From the NCBI GenBank assembly GCA_015487405.1, contig WFPV01000017.1, forward strand, positions 1 through 20,766: 20,766 bases of DNA. Reading direction: 5' to 3'. Numbering within the stretch: the first letter of the stretch is position 1; every line of letters starts with the position of its first letter. The notes below the pieces were generated by a model. It saw nothing but the letters and a program-made list of their open reading frames with translations, ran no database searches and was not told where the DNA came from. A program made the position numbers and the translations under genes. The DNA is from Aquifex sp. (lineage in GTDB: Bacteria; Aquificota; Aquificia; Aquificales; Aquificaceae). This document shows, piece after piece, positions 1 to 6,216 of this stretch.

Positions 1-9
1 CTCTTTCAT
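1..9 (-). CDS. Start of a gene downstream of threonine synthase (partial)
   Basis: An ATG (complement of 7-9) overlaps the TGA stop of threonine synthase in an ATGA junction and opens a frame beginning Met-Lys-Glu that leaves the window. ATGA overlaps are common between translationally coupled genes, so a co-transcribed downstream gene is likely. Only three codons are visible and the product cannot be named. Confidence 0.35.
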
Positions 10-1241
10 GTTCCTACCCTCGCAAGCACTTTCTCTTTGAAATCTTTTAAAGTTGGCTTTATTCTTACGGGAGTGGCAAGCTTGCCCTCCAACACTTCCA
101 TAGTCTTATAACCGTTTCCGGTGATATAGACTACCACAGTCTCTTCTGGAGAAATCATTCCTTTTTCTACGTATTTTTTAAGAACTGCTATCGTTGTTCC
201 ACCTGCGGTTTCGGTGAAAATACCTTCGGTTTCAGCAAGAAGCTTTATACCCTCAATTATCTCCTCGTCTGTCGCAGTTTCCCACGCACCATTACTTTCC
301 CTTGCAACCTGAAGAGCGTAAATTCCATCCGCGGGATTACCTATCGCTATGGATTTTGCTATGGTGTTAGGTTTAACAGGCTTTATGAAGTCCCTTCCCT
401 CTCTCCAAGCCTGAGCTATTGGGGAGCATCCTTCAGCTTGGGCTCCAAGCATACGAGTCCTAACTTCACCAATTAGCCCTACCTTCTCAAGCTCTTTAAA
501 TCCTTTCCATATTTTTGTGTAGAGCGAACCGGAAGCTGCGGGGGCTACCACTACATCCGGAGCTCTCCAGCCGAGTTGTTCCGCAACTTCAAAGGCTAAG
601 GTTTTAGACCCCTCTGCATAGTAAGGTCTAATATTTATGTTAACGAACGCCCACCCAAGGTCGTTTGCTATCTCGGAACAGAGTCTGTTCACATCGTCGT
701 AGTTTCCTTCAACGGCTACGACGGTGGGATTAAATACGAGGGAACCTATTATTTTTTGACTTTCTAAGTTTGCGGGAATGAAGACGTAACAGTTAAAACC
801 TGCCTGAGCTGAGTGTGCCGCTACGGAGTTAGCAAGATTTCCGGTAGAGGCACAAGCCGCCGTATCAAAACCAAACTCCTTGGCTTTAGAAAGAGCTACT
901 GAAACAACTCTATCTTTAAAGGAAAGAGTCGGATGATTTACGCTGTCGTCCTTTATATAAAGATTTTTTAAACCTAAAACCTCTCCGAGCCTTTCGGCTT
1001 TTTTTAGGGGAGTAAATCCCGCGGTCAGTCCTACCTGAGGATTCTCAACGGGAAGTAAATCCACGTATCTCCAAAGGCTTTTAGGACCCTTTTCTATTTT
1101 CTCTCGTGAGATGTTTCGTTTTATCTCTTCATAATCGTAAACCACTTCTAAGGGACCGAAACAGAACTCACATACGTGTATCGGCTCTGCGGGATACTCC
1201 CTTCCGCATTCCCTACACTTTAGACCCTTTACCTTTGCCAT
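6..1241 (-). CDS. thrC: Threonine synthase (PLP-dependent)
   Basis: Converts O-phospho-L-homoserine to L-threonine and phosphate, the last step of threonine synthesis, in the cytoplasm. At 411 aa it fits the shorter class of bacterial and archaeal threonine synthases. The N-terminus carries a zinc-ribbon-like cluster, C9-x2-C12 and C24-x2-C27, common in this class. Residues 106-111 (LSFKDR) hold the PLP lysine K109, followed by the ASTGNLANS phosphate-binding loop near 131-139. A conserved ETAGGTT segment lies in the C-terminal third. The start is supported by a strong GGAGG ribosome site (complement of 1245-1251), 3-4 bases from ATG. Its last codons overlap the next gene (ATGA), suggesting an operon running out of the window. 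Zinc binding is inferred from cysteine spacing. Other fold-type II PLP enzymes are possible, but the whole pattern fits ThrC well. Confidence 0.93.
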   Translation of the reverse strand: MAKVKGLKCRECGREYPAEPIHVCEFCFGPLEVVYDYEEIKRNISREKIEKGPKSLWRYVDLLPVENPQVGLTAGFTPLKKAERLGEVLGLKNLYIKDDSVNHPTLSFKDRVVSVALSKAKEFGFDTAACASTGNLANSVAAHSAQAGFNCYVFIPANLESQKIIGSLVFNPTVVAVEGNYDDVNRLCSEIANDLGWAFVNINIRPYYAEGSKTLAFEVAEQLGWRAPDVVVAPAASGSLYTKIWKGFKELEKVGLIGEVRTRMLGAQAEGCSPIAQAWREGRDFIKPVKPNTIAKSIAIGNPADGIYALQVARESNGAWETATDEEIIEGIKLLAETEGIFTETAGGTTIAVLKKYVEKGMISPEETVVVYITGNGYKTMEVLEGKLATPVRIKPTLKDFKEKVLARVGT

Positions 1242-1257
1242 TTACTTCCTCCAAGGA

Positions 1258-1286
1258 AAAATATAGATATTATCTTACAATGTCAA
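1258..1286 (-). promoter_or_regulatory. Sigma-70-like promoter of thrC
   Basis: Read on the minus strand, a perfect TTGACA (complement of 1281-1286) is followed by an AT-rich stretch with TATTTT after 17 bases or TATATT after 15. The thrC start codon is about 20 bases further on, behind a GGAGG ribosome site. The -35 is unambiguous; the exact -10 is not. Confidence 0.6.
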
Positions 1287-1314
1287 GCATTTTGCTAAAC
1301 GTTAAAAAATTTTT

Positions 1315-1335
1315 CAAACTAACGCAAAACTAACG
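1315..1335 (+). promoter_or_regulatory. Candidate response-regulator box: CTAACG direct repeat, 11-bp spacing
   Basis: Two head-to-tail copies, CAAACTAACG (1315-1324) and CAAAACTAACG (1325-1335), place the identical hexamer CTAACG exactly 11 bp apart. A weaker relative, CTAAACG, lies at 1295-1301. Direct repeats spaced by one helical turn are the usual binding pattern of PhoB/OmpR-class response regulators, and such a regulator is encoded four genes downstream. A possible -10, TAAATA (1350-1355), lies 14 bases after the second repeat, so the box would cover the -35 position as in PhoB-activated promoters. Binding is inference. Confidence 0.45.
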
Positions 1336-1388
1336 TTCGGTCTCTAAAGTAAATATCAGAATAAAACTTAAAAAGGAGGTAAGGAAAG

Positions 1389-2711
1389 ATGAAGGGAAAG
1401 AAGGCACTTTTGGCAGGAGCAATATTTGTTAGTTCTATTTTAGCTTATAATTGCGGAGGAGGTGGTGGTGGTGAGTTGACAAGCACACCCAGTATAGGTT
1501 TAACAGCTACAGCTACAGCTACACCTACATCTGTTTCCTCACAAAGTCTAACAACTTTAGAGACAGACCAAACAAATAGTCAAACATCTGTAGAAGATGT
1601 TTACATTACCCTTTACAGAGTAGAACTATGTTCTAATGATGGAACATGCACGACCATTTTTGAAAATCAAAATGGCATAGAGATTGATCTGGAAGATTTG
1701 GATGACGATGATAGTGTATTTGTTATACCAGCAACTGGAGTTGCTCCTGGAGATTATACTTTAAAAGTTGAAATCGGAAATACGGTTAGAGTAAAAGAAA
1801 ACGGTTCTGAAACTCCATATACTATATGTGATAATAACACCTGCACCTATGAAACTTCCGTTACCATTACAGGAAGTGACGTATATGTAGCTTTTGAATA
1901 TCGGACTGATAATGGATTCCAATTAGAGCTAAAGCCTATACAGCAACAGCCAAGCAACTTTGATTATTACGAGGTCTATGGCTTGCTTCAAAGCGTAGAT
2001 ACAAATGATAACACCATAACCTTTGAGTGGAACGGAAATACCTATACTGCTAAGATAAATGAAAACACTATATGTGCTCTAGATAGTATATCCTATGGTT
2101 ATGCATGTGCCTCAGCATTAAGCACCAACACCTGCTTGGAGCTTAAGCTTGATTCAAATCCTGCTTGGGGAGGAACTCCGGGAATATTCATAATAGAGCT
2201 TGCTGAACAAGATGATTGTGGATATCCCAAAGGGGAAATAGGAGATAGCTATGATAGTGAAGGAGATAATTATAATTACCAGCACAGATATGAATATGAA
2301 GATATGTATGTTTCTTTTGAAAAACTTCAACAGTGTGCAGAAAACAATAATTGTCATATTTATATTGGAAATTATCAATGCTCCATACCTGAAGGAGTTT
2401 TCTGTGAAATAGAAACTCCACAAATGGAAACGGAAGGTGTAATGAATAGCGGTTACTGTATAAATCAGATAGAACAAGTTATGAATGGTAATGGCTCAGG
2501 TATGGGTAACTCCATGGATGGAATGGATATGGATAATGGTATGGGCAACGGTATGATGGGAGGCATGATGGAAATTGAAGTAAAATATAGGATAATGAAC
2601 GGAATGTGCGAAATTTACAAAATAGAAGCAGAACTTGAAGACGACTACGAACATGACGACTACTACGAAAATATGGACGACGGTTATGATAACGATGAAG
2701 ACGATAATTAA
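1389..2711 (+). CDS. Exported Cys/Met-rich acidic protein, possible lipoprotein with a DUF4382-like N-terminal domain
   Basis: Function unknown. Residues 1-21 form a signal-like segment (basic start, hydrophobic core) followed by C22 and six glycines, as in many lipoproteins. However, the residues before the Cys are A-Y-N, a poor lipobox, so lipidation is uncertain. A Thr/Ala/Ser linker (31-67) leads into a beta-rich domain (about 68-180) whose VYITLYRVEL start and GDYTLKVEI strand resemble DUF4382 proteins. The middle contains many cysteines. Residues 365-394 are a Met/Asn/Gly/Asp low-complexity stretch, and the last 25 residues are very acidic (Asp/Glu/Tyr). Such stretches could bind metal ions, which is only a suggestion. 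The start has a strong AAGGAGG site (about 1373-1379). It is the first of five same-strand genes ending in a two-component system, and upstream repeats suggest control by that system. Confidence 0.75.
   Translation: MKGKKALLAGAIFVSSILAYNCGGGGGGELTSTPSIGLTATATATPTSVSSQSLTTLETDQTNSQTSVEDVYITLYRVELCSNDGTCTTIFENQNGIEIDLEDLDDDDSVFVIPATGVAPGDYTLKVEIGNTVRVKENGSETPYTICDNNTCTYETSVTITGSDVYVAFEYRTDNGFQLELKPIQQQPSNFDYYEVYGLLQSVDTNDNTITFEWNGNTYTAKINENTICALDSISYGYACASALSTNTCLELKLDSNPAWGGTPGIFIIELAEQDDCGYPKGEIGDSYDSEGDNYNYQHRYEYEDMYVSFEKLQQCAENNNCHIYIGNYQCSIPEGVFCEIETPQMETEGVMNSGYCINQIEQVMNGNGSGMGNSMDGMDMDNGMGNGMMGGMMEIEVKYRIMNGMCEIYKIEAELEDDYEHDDYYENMDDGYDNDEDDN
1503..1526 (+). repeat. In-frame ACAGCT hexamer repeat coding Thr-Ala
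   Basis: ACAGCT occurs three times in a row (1503-1520), followed by a near copy. The unit is six bases, so slippage would change the linker by Thr-Ala pairs without a frameshift. It lies in the linker between the lipoprotein-like N-terminus and the first domain. Confidence 0.7.
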
Positions 2712-2783
2712 GAGAAGCTTCAGAGCTCCATTATAATACACCCTCATTCCCCCTCCCCTCTTTTCTCTTTTTCCTTTTTGTGA

Positions 2784-2797
2784 TACCTTGTAAGGTA
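2784..2797. promoter_or_regulatory. Perfect 14-nt palindrome TACCTTGTAAGGTA over the ribosome site of the next gene
   Basis: TACCTT-GT-AAGGTA is a perfect inverted repeat ending five bases before the ATG at 2803. Its right arm contains the AAGG that serves as ribosome site. In RNA it could fold only with a two-base loop, so a DNA operator is more plausible than a sequestering hairpin. It may be chance. Confidence 0.35.
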
Positions 2798-2802
2798 AAA
2801 AT

Positions 2803-3579
2803 ATGTTCAGAAAACTTCTTCTTTCTTTCTTATTGCTAACCTCAACGGCATACCTTCAGGAAGACATTAGAGAGCTCATAGAGAAGGTAAAAACCGCTCC
2901 TCCCGAAGAAAGATACATCTACATGAACGAGCTAAAACTGAGACTTAGAGAACTAAAAGAAGAACAAAGAGAAGAAATCATAAGAACACTTTACAGAGAG
3001 CTTGCCGGAAGAAAGGAAAGGGAGCACGAAGACCATAAAAGGCGTAGTCCAAGAAGGGCTGAAGAAGAAGCTCATGAAACTCCGAATATGAAAGAAAGAG
3101 AAGAGGAACATATTCCGGCTCCCAATATAGTTCGTGAAGAGCCCGAAGGTGAACACGAAGCAAGAGAAATGGAAATGCCTTCACCGTTCAGAGAGGCAAT
3201 GGAAAAAGAAACTCCTAAGGAAGAAGAAAGGGAATTTGAAAGAGAAGAAAAAGAGTCTCCTAAAGTATCTGAAGAGCGTGAATTTGAGGAAAGGGAGACA
3301 GAAGAAGCACCGGAAAGGGAACCAGAGATTAGAGAAGAAGTCCCAGAGCCAGAAAGGGATATTCAACCCCCTGAAAGGGAAGAAGGAGAAAGAGAAGAGA
3401 GGGAAATAAGGGAAGAACTCCCTCAGCCTGAGCCAGAAAGAGAAATTCAACCACCTGAAAGAGAAGAGGAAATAAAGGAAGATAGGGAAAATATGTGGGA
3501 TAGGGAAGAAAGGATGAAGGAAAAAGAAGAAGAAAAAATGGAGAGGGAGGAAGAAAATGAGGAAAGAGATGACGATTGA
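2803..3579 (+). CDS. Secreted Glu/Arg-rich coiled-coil protein
   Basis: Unrecognised. Residues 1-17 form a signal peptide (MFRK, then a Leu-rich core). Residues 19-75 are predicted by eye to be helical, with a heptad-like Leu/Ile/Arg pattern (ELKLRLRELKEEQREEI). From about 75 to 258 the chain is almost entirely Glu, Arg, Lys and Pro with few hydrophobics, and should be disordered or a single charged helix. A tandem repeat is visible: EIREEVPEPE..DIQPPEREE (175-194) and EIREELPQPEPERE.IQPPEREE (201-222). It could act as a periplasmic spacer, a polyionic scaffold or a chaperone; the sequence does not decide. The coding strand is extremely purine-rich. It lies 91 bases after the first cassette gene and 21 before the outer-membrane protein gene. 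The AAGG ribosome site lies inside a palindrome. Confidence 0.75.
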   Translation: MFRKLLLSFLLLTSTAYLQEDIRELIEKVKTAPPEERYIYMNELKLRLRELKEEQREEIIRTLYRELAGRKEREHEDHKRRSPRRAEEEAHETPNMKEREEEHIPAPNIVREEPEGEHEAREMEMPSPFREAMEKETPKEEEREFEREEKESPKVSEEREFEERETEEAPEREPEIREEVPEPERDIQPPEREEGEREEREIREELPQPEPEREIQPPEREEEIKEDRENMWDREERMKEKEEEKMEREEENEERDDD

Positions 3580-3600
3580 GGTTAAGATATAAACACATAA

Positions 3601-4389
3601 ATGAAACCGAAGGTATTTATAATTTCTCTCATAACCATTGCACTTACTTTTGCTTTTCAGGATTCAGACCTTGATGGCGTAGATGACAGCAGGGACAAAT
3701 GTCCTAATACACCCTTTTACTACCTTGTTGACAAATACGGTTGTCCTATAAAAAAGATAAATTTTGATAAAAAAATCACTAAAAGAAAGCGAGTTAGATA
3801 CTACTATAGAGTAGGTTTTTCTCACACAAAGGACAAAAATTACGAAAGTAATAGTGTTTACACTTCTATCTCCGTTTACATAAAGCCCTTTTACTTTACC
3901 GTCAGAACTAAGTATTTTTCCTATATAAGCGGAGGGCTAAACGGCTGGGGAAACTCATCAGTTTACGTTAGCTACCGCAAATACTTTAAAAATCTTGCTC
4001 TGTTTCCAAGCGTAAGGATAACCATACCTACGGTGGATAAAGACATTGGGACAAGATACGTATCGATTTCACCGGCACTTTTGATTGATTACTACAGAGG
4101 CAAGTGGGACATTTTCTTGTATGCAAGCCGAGTTCTTCGGCTTGGGGCGGGAAAGGAAGATTACTGGATATTCTCTCCAGGATTAGGTTATTCCTTTGGT
4201 AAGCTTTACGTTAGCCCCTCTGTGGACTTTGTGGAATCTCCTACAAGAAATACCTACGATATTTACGGAAACCTTTATTTTATTTATTACCTCACGAAAC
4301 ACCTATATATCTCGGTTAATCTCAGTAAAGGTCTAAGTGAGAACGCTACGGATAGGAGCATATCTACCAAGCTCGGGATAAAGTTTTAA
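3601..4389 (+). CDS. Outer-membrane protein with a thrombospondin type 3 (calcium-binding) repeat
   Basis: Residues 1-19 are a signal peptide. Residues 21-38 carry a thrombospondin type 3 repeat, DSDLDGVDDSRDKCPNTP, with regularly spaced Asp residues that bind calcium in this family; C34 and C48 may pair. The remaining 200 residues are rich in alternating aromatic/hydrophobic strands (for example VYTSISVYIKPFYFTVRTKYF, split in two by Pro) and the chain ends in hydrophobic KLGIKF. This looks like a small beta-barrel of about 10-12 strands. OmpA-type outer-membrane proteins often place TSP3 repeats between barrel and periplasmic domain; here the repeat is at the N-terminus. No peptidoglycan-binding domain is present. 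Only four bases separate it from the response regulator, so the two are almost surely co-transcribed. Its ligand and transport role are unknown. Confidence 0.72.
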   Translation: MKPKVFIISLITIALTFAFQDSDLDGVDDSRDKCPNTPFYYLVDKYGCPIKKINFDKKITKRKRVRYYYRVGFSHTKDKNYESNSVYTSISVYIKPFYFTVRTKYFSYISGGLNGWGNSSVYVSYRKYFKNLALFPSVRITIPTVDKDIGTRYVSISPALLIDYYRGKWDIFLYASRVLRLGAGKEDYWIFSPGLGYSFGKLYVSPSVDFVESPTRNTYDIYGNLYFIYYLTKHLYISVNLSKGLSENATDRSISTKLGIKF

Positions 4390-4393
4390 GTAA

Positions 4394-5014
4394 ATGGGGG
4401 AAAGGATTCTCCTTGTTGAGGATGACAGAATTCTTGCAGATAGTTTAAAAGACTTTTTAGAGCAGGCTGGATATTCAGTAGAACTTGCTTACGGATACGA
4501 GGATGCTTTAGAAAAATTGGAGAGTAAAAACTACGACGCGTACATTATTGACGTAAATCTCGGAGATGGAAACGGGATAAGGATTATAGAGTATTTGAAA
4601 CTAAACGGGGATGACACTCCTGCATTAATAATAAGTGCCCTTACGGACGTTGAGACAATAGCGGAAGGCTTTTCCGCAGGTGCAGAAGACTACATAAAGA
4701 AGCCTTTTGACCCTGAGGAGCTTTTGATAAGATTAAAAGCACGTTTGAGAACAGAAGACCTTAGTTATGGGAAATTGCATTATAAGGACGGTAGATTTTT
4801 CATAGAGGATACCGAGCTTGAATTGGGAGAAGTAGAAAGGTGTGTTCTTTTAAAGCTCTTGAAAAACCATGGGAAACCTGTATCCAAAGAAACACTCTAC
4901 AATTGTATGAAGAATCCTTCTCCTGTGGGTCTAAGGGTAATAATAAATACACTTAGAAAAAAAACGGGATTAAACATCAAAGCAGTTAAGGGTATAGGAT
5001 ATGCCCTGGATTAA
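4394..5014 (+). CDS. OmpR/PhoB-class two-component response regulator
   Basis: A cytoplasmic DNA-binding regulator activated by phosphorylation. The receiver domain (1-118) has the acidic pair D10-D11, the phosphoacceptor D53 in IIDVNLGDGNG, S81 in the switch position (ISAL) and K103 in YIKKPF, all canonical. Residues 121-206 form a winged-helix output domain (LGEVERCVLLKLLKNHGKPV, then RVIINTLRKKTG and IKAVKGIGYAL), slightly short for the family (206 aa in total against about 225). The stop codon lies inside the start of the sensor kinase gene (14-base overlap), showing a coupled pair. It follows the TSP3 outer-membrane gene by four bases. The regulated promoter may be its own operon's, where a CTAACG repeat with 11-bp spacing lies before the first gene; this is inference. 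Confidence 0.9.
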   Translation: MGERILLVEDDRILADSLKDFLEQAGYSVELAYGYEDALEKLESKNYDAYIIDVNLGDGNGIRIIEYLKLNGDDTPALIISALTDVETIAEGFSAGAEDYIKKPFDPEELLIRLKARLRTEDLSYGKLHYKDGRFFIEDTELELGEVERCVLLKLLKNHGKPVSKETLYNCMKNPSPVGLRVIINTLRKKTGLNIKAVKGIGYALD

Positions 5015-6065
5015 AAAATTATTCCCTAAAAATCGTTTTGAAAGAGAAGCATTTTTAAAAGCTTTTATAATTTTCTTTTTTACTATAGAGATATTTATAG
5101 GAATTATAACTATCCTTCTCGTAAAAATAGAAGTTGAGCACTTGAAACATAATATTTACCTTAAACTTATTAACTACTCGTACACTTTTGAAGGCAAGGA
5201 ATTTAAAATAGATATTGTAGAAATTAATGGTGTCAAGGATCTTATTGGTTTTAAAGAAGATAAGGATGGATTTTACATTCTTACACCTATTCCAGGAGTA
5301 AAAAGGGATGCATTAAAAATTATATATCCTAAAGAAAAGTTTTTAGAAGATGTAAAACAGACTTTCAGTGAATTTGGAATTTTTTTTATAATAACTACAA
5401 TTATAAATGCTTTAGTTTCTTATTTCTTTGCTTTATATACAATTATTCCTTTAAGAAAGGCTGTTGAACTTATTACTGAAGTTGCTAAGGATATTTCACA
5501 TGATATGAATACACCCCTGACAACTCTTATTCTTAATCTCAATATTCTTAAAAGAAAGATTGATGAACAAGCAATTAAACGTATGGAAATGGCAATAAAT
5601 CAACTTAAGTATCTGCGTGAAAATTTATCAAAATTTCAAGAGAAAAGTGTTTTATGTAAAGAAGAAGTTAATGTTAAAGATATCCTGGAAGCAAGCTTAA
5701 GGGACATTTCCAGAATTTATCCGGAAATAGCTTTAAAAGTTTATGCAAAAAATGTAAAAATATTAACGGACAAAAATGTTCTAAAAAGAATTATTGATAA
5801 TTTAGTAATTAATGCTTTTGAACACAATATAAAAAATGGTGAAGTTAATGTTTTTCTTACGGAAGAAGGGCTTATTATTGAAAATACTTCAAAACCCATA
5901 AAAAATATTAATAAAATCTTTGAAAGATTTTATAAAGAATCTCAGAGAGGAACCGGTCTCGGACTTGCAGTTGTAAAACATCTTGTTGATGAACTTAACT
6001 GGAAAATAAAAGCAGAATACAGGAACGGTAAATTTAGAATAAGCATTTTATGGAGTAAAAAATAG
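5001..6065 (+). CDS. Membrane sensor histidine kinase
   Basis: Partner of the preceding response regulator. Two membrane helices (about 19-41 and 127-149) flank a small periplasmic sensor domain of about 85 residues with no Cys and no family I recognise. The H-box is DISHDMNTPLTTL, with phosphorylated H167. The ATPase domain shows the N-box (DNLVINAFEHN, about 266-276), an F-box-like IFERFYK (307-312) and the G2 box GTGLGLAVVKHL (317-328). The usual DxGxGI (G1) box is replaced by IENTSKPI, as in a subset of kinases with a shortened lid. No full HAMP domain separates TM2 from the H-box; the link is only about 15 residues. GC is far below that of its neighbours (11/60 and 12/60 in the two lines counted), which could reflect later acquisition or loose codon constraint. 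Confidence 0.88.
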   Translation: MPWIKKLFPKNRFEREAFLKAFIIFFFTIEIFIGIITILLVKIEVEHLKHNIYLKLINYSYTFEGKEFKIDIVEINGVKDLIGFKEDKDGFYILTPIPGVKRDALKIIYPKEKFLEDVKQTFSEFGIFFIITTIINALVSYFFALYTIIPLRKAVELITEVAKDISHDMNTPLTTLILNLNILKRKIDEQAIKRMEMAINQLKYLRENLSKFQEKSVLCKEEVNVKDILEASLRDISRIYPEIALKVYAKNVKILTDKNVLKRIIDNLVINAFEHNIKNGEVNVFLTEEGLIIENTSKPIKNINKIFERFYKESQRGTGLGLAVVKHLVDELNWKIKAEYRNGKFRISILWSKK

Positions 6066-6078
6066 AAAATTTTCTATT
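6061..6078. repeat. 18-nt perfect AT-rich palindrome at the kinase stop codon
   Basis: AATAGAAAA-TTTTCTATT is a perfect inverted repeat that includes the TAG stop of the histidine kinase. T-rich sequence follows (TTTATTTTATTTT near 6092-6106). It is in the right place for a terminator, but the stem is nearly all A-T and would be weak in RNA at high temperature. Confidence 0.3.
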
Positions 6079-6142
6079 CCATATGTTTATCCTTTATTTT
6101 ATTTTAATTGTAAGAAAGAGCTAAAAAGACCGAAGCAGAATT

Positions 6143-6190
6143 TTGTAGGTATCTCCAATTGTAGAAAACTACATTCGGATACAAATGTAG
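6143..6190 (+). promoter_or_regulatory. TGTAG motif cluster upstream of thyX
   Basis: TTGTAG occurs at 6143-6148 and 6159-6164, ATGTAG at 6185-6190, and the reverse CTACAT at 6169-6174. These give one tight inverted pair (TGTAG-AAAA-CTACA, 6160-6173) and one wider pair (CTACAT-N10-ATGTAG, 6169-6190). The cluster lies just upstream of the likely -10 of thyX and could be an operator or a chance product of AT-rich DNA. Confidence 0.3.
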
Positions 6191-6202
6191 CGATAATAAA
6201 TT

Positions 6203-6208
6203 TAAAAT
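6203..6208 (+). promoter_or_regulatory. Likely -10 element of thyX (leaderless start)
   Basis: TAAAAT ends eight bases before the thyX ATG and no Shine-Dalgarno sequence is present (only A-rich sequence). Transcription from this -10 would start at or next to the start codon, giving a leaderless mRNA. No good -35 is visible. Confidence 0.4.
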
Positions 6209-6216
6209 ATAAAAAA

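Noticed and set aside
1106..1333. Plus-strand frame of 75 codons over the thrC start and upstream region
   Set aside because: It overlaps thrC antisense and the shared promoter region, with no ribosome site or family resemblance.
2154..2747. Minus-strand open frames inside the first cassette gene
   Set aside because: They mirror Asp/Asn/Tyr-rich codons of the real gene, lack ribosome sites and resemble nothing known.
3181..3450. Long open frames on the minus strand and in other frames of the Glu/Arg-rich gene (Phe/Pro/Ser-rich products)
   Set aside because: They are side effects of the polypurine coding strand, which gives few stop codons in other frames. They have no ribosome sites.
3601..4389. 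OmpA classification of the TSP3 protein
   Set aside because: The C-terminal OmpA peptidoglycan-binding domain is absent; only the repeat and a probable barrel are visible.
6061..6078. AT-rich palindrome after the kinase as a firm Rho-independent terminator
   Set aside because: The stem has only two G-C pairs and no loop; at high growth temperature it would not be stable, so I list it only as a repeat.
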